Part shown: positions 1 to 9,600 of the stretch, piece by piece
Layout: the number at the start of each line of letters is the position of its first letter
How positions within the stretch are numbered: the first letter of the stretch is position 1
From: Streptomyces dysideae
GTDB lineage: Bacteria; Actinomycetota; Actinomycetes; Streptomycetales; Streptomycetaceae
Assembly (NCBI RefSeq): GCF_001514305.1
Contig: NZ_KQ949094.1
Span: 62,001-126,000 of the forward strand
Length of the DNA stretch: 64,000 bases
Direction of reading: 5' to 3'
Notes under the pieces: generated by a model
Seen by the model: the letters and a program-made list of their open reading frames with translations, nothing else
Told to the model about the DNA's origin: nothing
The model's database searches: none
Translations under genes and position numbers: made by a program

Positions 1-282
1 GTCGCTCACCGCGCGCAGGCCCTTCACGATGGCCGGAATGTCGCGCTGCTTGCAGAAGTCGACGAGGAGGCCGTGGAAGGCCTCGACCCGGACGTTCCCG
101 TACTCGGCGGTGACCTGGCCGATCAGGTCGATCCGCTCGTCGATCTCGAACAGGCCCTTCTTGGCCTTGTTGATCATGACTGCGACGTAGACCTCGTCGT
201 ACAGTCTGGAGGCGCGGGAAATGATGTCTAGGTGTCCGTTGGTGATCGGGTCGAATGACCCGGGACAGACGGCGCGGCGCAC
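1..282 (-). CDS. coaD: Phosphopantetheine adenylyltransferase, partial
   Basis: CoaD transfers AMP from ATP to 4'-phosphopantetheine in the cytoplasm, the penultimate step of coenzyme A synthesis. Only the first 94 codons are present; the rest lies beyond the left edge. The start is a GTG at 282. The protein opens with PGSFDPITNGHLDII, which contains the TxGH nucleotidyltransferase signature (T14 to H17). It continues with the family's conserved block around the sequence RVEAFHGLLVDF. It lies 26 bp downstream of rsmD on the same strand. The rsmD-coaD pairing is standard in actinobacteria and suggests one transcription unit. Identification is secure despite truncation. Confidence 0.95.
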   Translation of the reverse strand, partial: MRRAVCPGSFDPITNGHLDIISRASRLYDEVYVAVMINKAKKGLFEIDERIDLIGQVTAEYGNVRVEAFHGLLVDFCKQRDIPAIVKGLRAVSD

Positions 283-308
283 TTGAGATCCCTCGCTCTC
301 CGGTCCGG

Positions 309-896
309 TCATCGTGCGTCTTCGCACGTAGAGGCGGCGCGACCGTACCAAAACGTGCCCTCGCCGTAGCGGCGGGCCCGGATCGCGTCGAAGCCGTCAG
401 GCCAGCGGAATTCGCCGCCTCTGGTGCTGCGCTCCACGGTGACGAGCGCATCGTCCGCGAGCCAGCCTTCCGTACGGAGTGTGAGCAGGATCTCCCGAAG
501 ATCGTCGTCCGAGACGGCGTACGGGGGGTCGAGGAAGACGATGTCGTACGGCTGTGTCGGCGCCGACGTCCGGATCACCTGCTCGGCCTTGCCGGCCCGC
601 ACCTCGGCGCCGGGCAGGCCCAGGCTCTTCACGTTCTCCCGGACGATACGGGCGGCTCGGGCGTCGGCCTCCACGAGGAGGGTGTGGCCGGCACCGCGGG
701 ACAGTGCCTCCAGCCCGACGGCACCGGAACCGGCGTACAGGTCGAGCACCCGCTCGCCGTCCAGGGGCCCGCCGAGCAGGGCCTGCCAGGTGGAGAACAG
801 CCCCTCCCGCGCCCGGTCGGAGGTAGGGCGGGTGCCGTTCCCCGGCGGAACGGCCAGCCGACGTCCACCGGCCCGTCCGGCGATCACGCGGGTCAT
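309..896 (-). CDS. rsmD: 16S rRNA (guanine(966)-N(2))-methyltransferase
   Basis: RsmD methylates N2 of G966 in 16S rRNA of the assembling 30S subunit, using S-adenosylmethionine. The 195-residue product has a SAM-binding motif, LDLYAGSGAVGLEAL, in its first third and the catalytic DPPY motif in the context IVFLDPPYAV. Length fits the family. The ATG at 896 (MTRVIAGRAGG) was chosen because family members begin there. The open frame runs upstream to 1502, but that extension is a proline/arginine/histidine-rich low-complexity translation with no family counterpart. coaD follows closely downstream. Confidence 0.93.
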   Translation of the reverse strand: MTRVIAGRAGGRRLAVPPGNGTRPTSDRAREGLFSTWQALLGGPLDGERVLDLYAGSGAVGLEALSRGAGHTLLVEADARAARIVRENVKSLGLPGAEVRAGKAEQVIRTSAPTQPYDIVFLDPPYAVSDDDLREILLTLRTEGWLADDALVTVERSTRGGEFRWPDGFDAIRARRYGEGTFWYGRAASTCEDAR

Positions 897-1498
897 GTCC
901 TGGGTCCTTGTCGGTGTGCGTGGTTGGGATGGAGTGGGGGTGTGTTGGGGTGGTGCGGGGGCGGTTCGAGGTTCTGCGGTGTGGTTCGGGGTGCGATGGT
1001 TCCGGGCGGTGCGGTTTCGGTGCCCGGGTGGGGCTCGGGCAGGGCTCGGGGTTGCGGTGCCCGGGTGGTCACCGCTGGGATGAGCCTCTCTGGGCGGCTG
1101 CCGGGGGGGCGAGGTGCCCAGGTGGCTGCCTTGCGGGCGGTTGTTTCGGTGGCTGCCCTGGCGCTGGTGCCCGGGCTGCCTCGGGGCGGGTGCCCTGGCG
1201 GCTGCCGAGTGGGTGGTCGCCAGGGTGGCTGCCGTTCGGGCGGGGTGCGCCTCCAGTCTCTCAGCCTTCGCCGCCTGACGGCCGCCTGGTGTCCACCGGG
1301 GCGGGCTTTGGCTCCCCGGGGGCCGGTCCGCCGGTCTGCGTGCCTTGCCTCGCGCACCTACCCCCGCGCCCGGCCCCCGGCGCGTGGACCGCATCGCCGA
1401 TTCACGGCCCATCTCGCCGGTCGGCAGCCACGTCCAGCTTCCGCTCGGCCCATGTGCTCCACTCAGCCCCTCGGCAGCGAGCCCACACCCCGCCCCCC
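897..1498. other. Gene-free 600 bp stretch with G-rich degenerate repeats
   Basis: No credible gene is seen between recG and rsmD. Open frames on both strands translate to low-complexity Pro/Arg/Thr/His or Gly/Val/Trp-rich sequence. The plus strand from about 1090 to 1230 repeats variants of GGTGGCTGCC at least five times, spaced irregularly and mixed with GGTGCCCGGG-type words. The stretch separates recG from rsmD, which share a direction, so it may hold an rsmD promoter. No clear promoter or terminator was recognised. Confidence 0.6.
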
Positions 1499-4400
1499 TC
1501 ACCCCTTGTCCAGATACTGCTCCCTCTCCTCGTCCAGCAGAGCCTCCAAAGCCGTGCGCAACCCCGGCAGGCAGTCCAGTTCGGGGTCCGCGGCGACCAC
1601 TGTCGCCGCCTCCTCGCGGGCCTCGGCGATGATTTCCTCGTCCTCGATGACCGCCAGCATGCGCAGCGACGTGCGGGCGCCGGACTGGGCCTGGCCGAGG
1701 ACATCGCCCTCGCGGCGTTGTTCGAGGTCGATGCGGGAGAGCTCGAAGCCGTCGAGGGTGGACGCCACGGCGTTCAGGCGCTGGCGGGCCGCGCTCGCCT
1801 CCGGCATCTCGGTGACCAGGAGGCAGAGGCCGGGGGCCGAGCCACGGCCGACTCGGCCACGCAACTGGTGGAGCTGGGAGACGCCGAAGCGGTCGGCGTC
1901 CATGATCACCATCGCCGTGGCGTTGGGCACGTTGACGCCGACCTCGATGACCGTCGTGGCGACCAGGACGTCGGTCTCGCCGACGGTGAAGCGACGCATG
2001 ACCGCGTCCTTGTCGTCGGGGTGCATACGGCCGTGCAGGACCTCGACCTTGAGGCCGGTCAGGGGGCCCTTGGCCAGTTGGTCGGCCACGTCCAGGACCG
2101 CGAGCGGCGGGCGCTTCTCGGCCTCGTCCTCGGGGGATTTCCTGGCCTTCTTCGGGTCGGCCGGTTCATCGATGTCGTCGCCGATGCGCGGGCAGACGAC
2201 GTATGCCTGATGGCCGTTCTCCACCTCTTCGCGCACGCGCTCCCACGCGCGGGCCAGGAAGTGGGGCTTGTCGGCGGCGGGGACGACATGGCTGGCGATC
2301 GGCGAACGCCCGGCCGGGAGCTGGTCCAGGACCGATGTCTCCAGGTCGCCGAAGACGGTCATGGCGACCGTGCGCGGGATGGGCGTCGCGGTCATGACGA
2401 GCAGATGGGGCGGCTGCTTGCCCTTGCCGCGCAGGGCGTCGCGCTGCTCGACGCCGAAGCGGTGCTGTTCGTCGACGACGACCAGGCCCAGGTCGTGGAA
2501 CTGGACCTTGTCCTCGATCAACGCGTGCGTGCCGATCACGATCCCGGCCTCGCCGGTGACCAGGTCGAGCAGCGCCTGGCGGCGGGCGGCCGCGCCCATG
2601 GAGCCGGTGAGCAGCACCACCTTGGTGGCGTTGTCCGCCCCGCCCAGCATCCCGCCCTCGGCCAGCTCGCCCATCATCTCGACGACCGACCGGTGATGCT
2701 GCTGGGCGAGCACTTCGGTGGGCGCCAGCATCGCGGCCTGTCCGCCCGCGTCGACGACGGCGAGCATGGCGCGCAGGGCCACCATCGTGTTGTGGGTGAC
2801 GGTGAAGTGGTCGGTGATGTAGGCGTGGCTGGGGTGGGCGACGCTGATGCACTGAACAGGCTTCCGCCCCACGCGCTCGACCGCCCGAATTCCGCGCCGA
2901 AATGTACTGTATTTCGGCCGATCCTGCACACGGTCGGCCTTGCGGGTGAGCCGGAACGGAGCGTACTCGTCGGGCAGGGCCACAGAGACGTTGAAAGCGT
3001 CCTTCTGCGTCAGGACCCGCGCCCGGCCGCCGAGCGAACGCACGAGCCAGGCAACATCGTCCGCAAGCCTGCGCGAGGCAGAGCAGAGCGAGATGCTCAT
3101 GCCATCCCTCTGGATGGTGCCATCGGTGTCAAGTAGTCCTTGCAACAGGGCGAGACGGTTCTTGATCGAAGTGTTTTTGAATTCCTCGGGAACGAATTTA
3201 CCGTGCGATGTCACGCCCCAAAGACTCAGTTTGCGCAGCGCTTGAATCACGTCACGGATCTCGTCGTCCACGGTGGCGAGACGCAGGTTGTACCGGAATG
3301 ATCCGCCTCCCAGAAGGAGACCGAACAGGTACGGATCAAGGGGCAGTCCGGAATCGTCTCCCAGATCAACCGGAGTGGCCGCCGGGAGGTACCACTTCGA
3401 GTGTCCGTCCGTATTGAAGAGGTCGAGACGAATCTCCCGAGTCGTCATGACCTTGGGGGCCTGACCACTGTGCCACCCGCAACTCGTACCGACGATCCAG
3501 AGATGCTCGTCGTCGCACTCGACCGAGCTGCCATCGGACAGCACCAGCCGCCAGACATCACGCTCTCCTTGCGGGAAGACGCCGTCGATCAGCGCGATCT
3601 CCCCATCCGGCACGACAACCTCGTCTCCCACCCTCAAGTCCCCCATACGACGGAAACCGGTGGGTGCGAGCACGAGCGAATCGAGCGGCTGGGCCTTCCC
3701 CGAACCCACCTCTCCCTGGAGCAGGCGGTGCATCGGATGCTCCGTCGCCAGATCGTCGAAGATCTCCCTGGAGACCTTCTGCTGGCCGTCGGTGAGGGTG
3801 AAGGGCAGGCGGTCGTCGAAGGCGGTGAGGAGGCCGTCGGGCTTGCGTTTTCGGGCCACCGCCGGGAGTTGGGCGTCGGCATGACGGCGGCGGGCGAGGG
3901 CGACCTGGAGGACGAAGGCCTCGTCCCACTTGAGGCGGGCGCGGGCGTCCTCGATGTCCGCCTTGGTGTGCGGGCGGTGGATCTTGAGGAGGGCCTCGGG
4001 GAGGGCGACCAGGCCACGGCCCTCGCGCAGGGAGTCCGGGAGCGGGTCGATGGCCTCCTGGGCGCTGGGCAGGACCGTCTGGACGGCCTTGCCGATCTTC
4101 CAGGACTCCAGCTTGCCGGTGGCGGGATAGATCGGGATCAGGGCGCCGGCCCAGGTCTCGACCGTCTCCTCGGCGTCGCCGCGCAGCAACTCGTACGCCG
4201 GGTGCGCCAGTTGCAGGCGGCGGTTGAAGACGGAGACTTTGCCCGCGAACATCGCGCGCGTGCCCGGCAGGAGCTCCTTGTGGGGCTTGTGCACGCCGTG
4301 GCCGAAGAAGACCAGTTGGAGGCGGCCGCTGCCGTCCGTGATCGTGACTTCCAGGCGCTGGCCCTTGCCGCGCGGGGCCTTGGCGGAGGCGAAGGTGTGC

Positions 4401-4627
4401 AGGCGGGCGTCGGCGACCATGGCGACCACCGTGACGTGTTCGTCCATGGGGAGGTCGGCGAGATGGGTGAGCTGGCCGCGCTCCTCGTATCTGCGCGGAT
4501 AGTGGTGCAGGAGGTCGCCGACGGAGTGCAGGCCGAGGTGCTCGGCCATCACCTTCGCGGTGGCGGGGCCGAGCACTGACTTGAGCGGTTGTTTCAGTGG
4601 TTCTTCCAGTGCGGGCACGAGATCCAT
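1499..4627 (-). CDS. recG: ATP-dependent DNA helicase RecG precursor with in-frame intein
   Basis: RecG is a superfamily 2 helicase that reverses stalled replication forks and branch-migrates recombination intermediates. The ORF encodes 1042 residues. Removing a 302-residue intein (residues 312-613) leaves 740, normal for RecG. The N-terminal wedge/OB domain is followed by the helicase core. Walker A (GSGK, K311) is split from its threonine (T614) by the intein. Later come a DEQH box (VVVDEQHRFGVEQR) and motif VI (LRGRVGRG). The ATG at 4627 (MDLVPALEEP) was chosen; a TTG at 4648 and a GTG at 4642 are in-frame alternatives, and no strong ribosome site decides between them. The helicase should be inactive until the intein is removed, because the split residue is the P-loop threonine that contacts Mg-ATP. 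Confidence 0.95.
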   Translation of the reverse strand: MDLVPALEEPLKQPLKSVLGPATAKVMAEHLGLHSVGDLLHHYPRRYEERGQLTHLADLPMDEHVTVVAMVADARLHTFASAKAPRGKGQRLEVTITDGSGRLQLVFFGHGVHKPHKELLPGTRAMFAGKVSVFNRRLQLAHPAYELLRGDAEETVETWAGALIPIYPATGKLESWKIGKAVQTVLPSAQEAIDPLPDSLREGRGLVALPEALLKIHRPHTKADIEDARARLKWDEAFVLQVALARRRHADAQLPAVARKRKPDGLLTAFDDRLPFTLTDGQQKVSREIFDDLATEHPMHRLLQGEVGSGKAQPLDSLVLAPTGFRRMGDLRVGDEVVVPDGEIALIDGVFPQGERDVWRLVLSDGSSVECDDEHLWIVGTSCGWHSGQAPKVMTTREIRLDLFNTDGHSKWYLPAATPVDLGDDSGLPLDPYLFGLLLGGGSFRYNLRLATVDDEIRDVIQALRKLSLWGVTSHGKFVPEEFKNTSIKNRLALLQGLLDTDGTIQRDGMSISLCSASRRLADDVAWLVRSLGGRARVLTQKDAFNVSVALPDEYAPFRLTRKADRVQDRPKYSTFRRGIRAVERVGRKPVQCISVAHPSHAYITDHFTVTHNTMVALRAMLAVVDAGGQAAMLAPTEVLAQQHHRSVVEMMGELAEGGMLGGADNATKVVLLTGSMGAAARRQALLDLVTGEAGIVIGTHALIEDKVQFHDLGLVVVDEQHRFGVEQRDALRGKGKQPPHLLVMTATPIPRTVAMTVFGDLETSVLDQLPAGRSPIASHVVPAADKPHFLARAWERVREEVENGHQAYVVCPRIGDDIDEPADPKKARKSPEDEAEKRPPLAVLDVADQLAKGPLTGLKVEVLHGRMHPDDKDAVMRRFTVGETDVLVATTVIEVGVNVPNATAMVIMDADRFGVSQLHQLRGRVGRGSAPGLCLLVTEMPEASAARQRLNAVASTLDGFELSRIDLEQRREGDVLGQAQSGARTSLRMLAVIEDEEIIAEAREEAATVVAADPELDCLPGLRTALEALLDEEREQYLDKG
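2789..3694 (-). mobile_element. Intein in RecG Walker A motif, class 3-like, with degenerate LAGLIDADG endonuclease
   Basis: This 302-residue segment interrupts RecG between K311 and T614 of the P-loop. It begins with alanine (AQPLDSLVL) rather than Cys or Ser and ends in THN followed by an extein Thr. Numbered within the intein, it has block A-like and block B-like regions containing HLW (W66), a cysteine in a block F context (VQCISV, C282) and T300 just before H301-N302. Trp, Cys and Thr at these places form the WCT set defining class 3 inteins, in which the block F cysteine is the first nucleophile. The middle holds two LAGLIDADG-like motifs: LFGLLLGGG (123-131), with Gly130 replacing the usual Asp, and GLLDTDG (186-192), intact. 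Base composition is visibly less GC-rich than flanking recG, consistent with transfer. Active splicing is inferred from the conserved residues and the intact frame. Confidence 0.92.
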
Positions 4628-4794
4628 TGCACACCACGACACTGACAATCCCGTATACGTCTCGGGAAACCCCTGGTCAGACGGCTGGTTCGAGCCCTAG
4701 GATGGCGCGCTCCGGCCATCCTTCCGCGGTCACCGCCCCACCGGGACCGCCCGACCCCGCGCCGTCGACCTCCCCCACCCGCGGCGCTGTGACG

Positions 4795-6624
4795 ATGGAT
4801 TCCCAGACCTCACAGTCATCTCAGGCACCACAGTCACCTCATACGTTCCAGGTCGACCTGCGTGGTCTGGTGGACCTGCTCTCCCATCACCTCTACTCCA
4901 GCCCCAAGGTCTATCTGCGCGAGCTGCTGCAGAACTCGGTGGACGCCGTCACCGCCCGGCGCGCCGAGGAGCCGGGCGCCCCGGCCGTGGTGCGGCTGCA
5001 CGCCGAGGGCGGCGCCCTGCGCGTCGAGGACTCCGGGATCGGGCTGACCGAGTCCGACGTGCACAACCTCCTTGCCACGATCGGGCGCAGCTCCAAGCGT
5101 GCCGAGGGGCTGCAGGAGGCGCGCTCCGACTTCCTGGGCCAGTTCGGCATCGGTCTGCTGGCCTGTTTCGTGGTCGCCGAGCGGATCCGGGTGGTCAGCC
5201 GCAGCGCCCGTACGCCGCACGCGCCGCCCGTGGAGTGGACGGCGACGGACGACGGTTCGTACACCGTGCGGACGCTGCCGGACGACGCCCGCACCGAACC
5301 GGGCACCACCGTGCACCTGGTGGCGCGGGCCGGCGCCGCCGAGTGGCTGGCCGAGGAGCGGGTGCTGGCGCTGGCGCGGGACTTCGGGTCACTACTGCCG
5401 TACGACGTGCGGGTGGGCGGCGAGGCGGTCACCGATCTGCCGGCACCCTGGGACCGGTCGTATCCGAGCCCCGCCACCCGGAGGGTGGCCCTGGCGCGGC
5501 ACTGTCACGACCTGTTCGGGTTCACGCCGCTGGACTCGATCGAGCTGGACGTGCCGCTCGCCGGGATCCGCGGAATGGCGTACGTCCTGCCGTCGGCGGT
5601 CAGCCCGGCCCAGCGGGCGGGTCACCGCGTCCACCTCAAGGGCATGCTGCTGACCGAGCGCGCCGAACAGCTGCTGCCCGACTGGGCGTTCTTCGTGCGC
5701 TGCGTCCTCGACACGGACAGCCTGCGGCCCACGGCGTCGCGCGAGTCGCTGTACGAGGACGAGACGCTGGCCGCCGTACGGGAGGCGCTGGGCGAGCGGA
5801 TCCGGGCCTGGCTGACGGGGCTGGCGGCCGGGGATCCGGAGCGGCTGGCGGCCTTCCTGGACGTGCACCACCTGGGGGTCAAGTCGCTGGCGCGGCACGA
5901 CAAGGAGATGCTGCGGACGATGCTGCCGTGGCTGCCCTTCGAGACGACCGACGGGCGGCTGTCCCTGGAGGAGTTCGCGCAGCGGCACCCGGTGGTGCAC
6001 TTCACGCGGACGGTCGAGGAGTACCGGCAGGTCGCGCCGATCGCGTCCGCGCAGGGCGTCGGGGTGATCAACGGCGGTTACACGTACGACAGCGAGCTGG
6101 TCGAGGCGCTGCCGTCGGTGCGGCCGGGGACGGTGGTCGCCGAGCTGGACGCGGACACCGTGACCGCCCACCTGGACGCCGTCGATCCGGCCGAGGAGCT
6201 GGCCCTGTCGGGCTTCCTGGCGGCCACGCGGGCGAAGCTCGACCCGCTGGGCTGTGACGTCGTCCTGCGCGCCTTCCATCCCCTCTCCGTGCCCGCGCTG
6301 CACCTGGACGACCGGGCGGCCCGGCACGAGCAGGCCCGCGCGGAGGCCGAGGCGCAGGCCGACGACCTGTGGGCGGGCATCCTGGGCTCGCTGCGCGGCA
6401 GCGCGCCACGCGCGCGTCTCGTGCTCAACCATCTCAACCCGCTGATCCGCAGGATCAGTTCACTCGGTGACCCGGAGCTGATCGGCACCGCCACGGAGTC
6501 CCTGTACGGGCAGGCGCTGCTGATGGCGCAGCGGCCGCTGAGGCCCGCGGACTCGGCGCTGCTGAACCGGGCCTTCATCGGCCTCCTGGAGTGGGCCACG
6601 AACGGCGAGGAGGGCCGTCGATGA
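4795..6624 (+). CDS. Hsp90-family chaperone ATPase (HtpG-like)
   Basis: The 609-residue protein belongs to the Hsp90/HtpG family of ATP-driven cytoplasmic chaperones. The N-terminal GHKL ATPase domain shows the N-box (ELLQNSVDAV), the ADP-contacting EDSGIGLT motif and the lid/glycine segment GQFGIGLLACFVVAE. The middle domain carries SRESLYED, equivalent to the conserved SRE motif that contacts the gamma phosphate. Length is close to E. coli HtpG, though the C-terminal third diverges. The start is ATG at 4795; a GTG two codons upstream (4789) is possible. The stop overlaps the next gene's ATG by four bases (ATGA), so the two are probably translationally coupled. Confidence 0.88.
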   Translation: MDSQTSQSSQAPQSPHTFQVDLRGLVDLLSHHLYSSPKVYLRELLQNSVDAVTARRAEEPGAPAVVRLHAEGGALRVEDSGIGLTESDVHNLLATIGRSSKRAEGLQEARSDFLGQFGIGLLACFVVAERIRVVSRSARTPHAPPVEWTATDDGSYTVRTLPDDARTEPGTTVHLVARAGAAEWLAEERVLALARDFGSLLPYDVRVGGEAVTDLPAPWDRSYPSPATRRVALARHCHDLFGFTPLDSIELDVPLAGIRGMAYVLPSAVSPAQRAGHRVHLKGMLLTERAEQLLPDWAFFVRCVLDTDSLRPTASRESLYEDETLAAVREALGERIRAWLTGLAAGDPERLAAFLDVHHLGVKSLARHDKEMLRTMLPWLPFETTDGRLSLEEFAQRHPVVHFTRTVEEYRQVAPIASAQGVGVINGGYTYDSELVEALPSVRPGTVVAELDADTVTAHLDAVDPAEELALSGFLAATRAKLDPLGCDVVLRAFHPLSVPALHLDDRAARHEQARAEAEAQADDLWAGILGSLRGSAPRARLVLNHLNPLIRRISSLGDPELIGTATESLYGQALLMAQRPLRPADSALLNRAFIGLLEWATNGEEGRR

Positions 6625-9600
6625 GCGAGATCACGGACTTCGACTCCTTCCGCCAGGCGATGGCGGAGAACGCCGAGCAGCCGGAGGGTCCGGCCCGCAA
6701 CGCGCGCGCGGAGCAGTTGCTCGCCGAGGCCGAGAAGCTGAACATCCCGCTCGCCGTGATCGAGGCGCTCGGACACCAGCTGAAGGTCTACAACTACAGC
6801 TCCGAGAAGGACAAGATGTTCGTCCCCTTCGCGCGCCTGCTGCGCATGTGGGACGAACGGCCCGAGGACTTCGACGAGTACGAGACCCACTCGCTGCACT
6901 GGGTCTTCAAGTGGATGTCGTCCGGCATGCTCGACCAGCCGCACGTTCCGCTGGCCTCCGTCGAGAAGTGGCTCGGTGAGATGGAGCACCGCTACCGGCT
7001 CGCCGGGCACTCCGAACGGGCCGTGCGCAGCGCCGAGTTCAGTGTCGCCGCGCATGTCGGTGACATGACTCGGGCCGAGCGGGCGTACGCCGCCTGGCTT
7101 GCCGCGGACCGGGACAACATGGCCGACTGTCACGCGTGCGAGCTGCACGGGCAGGGCTGGTGGCAGGCGGAGCGGGGCCGGGACACCGAGGCGCTGGAGC
7201 TCTGGGGGCCGGTCCTGGAGGGCGAGTTCACGTGCGCGCACGAGCCGCACACCGTCCTCGCGTCCTCCCTGGTGCCCCTGCTGCGGCTGGGCCGCCCGGA
7301 CGACGCGCGCGCCAACCATCTGCGGGGCTTCCGGCTCGTACGGTCCATGGAGAGCATGCGCGGCGCCTACGCGGACCACGTGGAGTTCTGCGCGCTGACC
7401 GGCAACGAGGCGCGCGGCCTCGAGCTGCTCGCGGAGCGGCCGGCGTACTTCACGGACACCGGGCATCCGCGCAGCAAGCTGGAGTTCATGGCCGTCGTTG
7501 CGCTGCTCATGGAGCGGCTGACCGAGCTCGGGCTCGGCGAGCAGCGGGTGCCCGGACCGGCCGACCGCACCTGGACCGCGCGCGAACTCGCCGCACACGC
7601 GCGTGCGGAGGCCTTCGCGCTGGCGGGACGCTTCGACGAGCGCAACGGCACACCGCACGTCAGCGAGCGGGCACGCGCGCGTATGGCGCAGCGCCCGCTG
7701 GTGGAACGGCTGCCGCTGGGCGTACGCGCGGCGCGGCCGACGCCGGCAGCGGCGGCCACGCCTCCGGCCCCTGCTCCGGAGGCGGACCTGCCCGCGCTGC
7801 TCGCCGAGGCACGGCGGCTGTCGGACACGCTGCAGCCCAACGCCGTCGAGGCGTGGGCGGCCGTCTCCCGGGCCGCCGAGGGCGCCGAACTGGCCGCCCG
7901 CGACCGCGCGGAGATCGCCGACCACCGAGCGATGGACCTGGGCCCCGAGGGCGTCGAACTCTTCGAACACGCCGCCGAGCTCTACGCCGAGGCGGGCGAC
8001 CCCGGCGAAGCGCTGGCGGCACGCACGCGTGCGGCGTACGTACGCGCCCTCACCGGGCACGTGGCGGACGCGGTCGCGGCGGTCGAAGAGCCGTACGACC
8101 AGGTCCTCGCGCTCCACGCCGAGGAGGGCACCGGCGTACGGCAGACCGCGTCGGTACTGATGGGCCGGGCGCGGATCCTGATGCGACGGGTGCATGAGGC
8201 CGGAGAGACCTCGGGAGGAGCGGCCCCTGCCGACGCCCCTGCGGACGACACGGCCACGGCCGACGGCCACTCCGGCGACCTGCTCCCGGACGATCACTTC
8301 CCCAGGGACGCCGCCGCCCTGGGCAGCATCGATTCCGCAGGGGACGCAGACGGGTTCCCTGGCGACACAATCCCGGCCGGCCGGTCCACCGGGGACGCAA
8401 TCTCGGGCGGTACGCCCGCAGGCGGCACGATCGCGCCCGACGGCTCCCCAAAGGGCGCCACCCCAGCCGAAGCTCCCTCGGGCGACACAGAAGCCACGGC
8501 TGACAAGTCCCCCGAGAGCGCCATCCCGGCCCAGACCTCCTCGGACGGCACAGCCGCGGCTGACAGCGCCCCTGGCAACACGCTCCCGGCCGACCCCTCC
8601 CCCAGGAACGCCATCCCGGGCGATGCCTCCCCGGGCGACGCAGTCGCGCCCGACAGCTCCCCCGACTCCGCTCCCCCGACCCACCGCCCCTCCCCCACCG
8701 GAGCCCTCCAGGACGACGTCTCCGCAGGGAACCCCGTCCCGATCACCCGACTCCCCCATCGACACCGCACTGGCCCACGCCGAGGCAGCCGTGCGGGAAG
8801 TGCTCGCGTTGGTCGGCGGGTACGCCGGGGACGACGTCCGGCTGGTCTCGCGGGGTGCGGAGGCGCAGGCGATGCTCGCCGAACTGGCTGCGCTCGCCGG
8901 GGAGCTGGAGACGGCCGCGGAGTTGTTCGGGCGGGCCGCGGAGGCGTTCGTGAGGGCGGAACTGCCTTGGTTCGCGGTCGAGTACGAGGCACGGCTGGCC
9001 GGGCTCGCGCATCATCTCGGCGACATCGCCGGGGCCGAGCGGGCGCTGCGGGCGGCCCTGGAGCACGGCGGGCCGCATCTGGAAGCGGTCGGGCGGGCCC
9101 AGCTGCACCTGCAGCTCGCCGAGGTCGTCGGCGGCCGGGGACTGTCCGAGGAGGCCGCCGAACACGCCCTGGAGGCCGCCCACTGGGCCGACGAGGCCGG
9201 TGAGGGGCCGACGCTCGGGGCCTGGGCGCGGCACCAGCTCGGCGGCTTCCTGCTCCGGCAGGGACGATGCGCCGAGGCCGCCGAGGTACTGGAGTCGGCG
9301 CTGCCCGACCTGAGCGCCGAGACGCACGGCGATGGAGCCGTCGTACAGACGCAGTGGTGGCTCGGCGACTGTCTCAGCGAGCTCGGTGAACACCGCGCGG
9401 CCGCCGAACGGCGGTTGCAGGCCGCGGAGATCGCCCGGCACTGGCCCGAGCAGCACGACCACGCGACACTCGCGCACCTCGCCGCCGAGTCCCTCGGCCA
9501 CGCCGGCCTGCACGCCGACGCCGACCAGGCGTACGCGCGCGCGGGCGAGCTGTGGCGCACCCTCGGCAACGTCCACGGCCTGGTCCGTTCCCTGCGCGCC

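Noticed and set aside
897..1502. N-terminal extension of RsmD
   Set aside because: The added 200 residues are Pro/Arg/Thr/His-rich and lack family counterparts. MTRVIAGRAGG at 896 is the normal start.
6078..8765. 895-residue minus-strand open frame opposite the Hsp90 and TPR genes
   Set aside because: It is an antisense shadow with repetitive Gly/Val/Arg-rich translation. The plus-strand frames match known families and codon bias.
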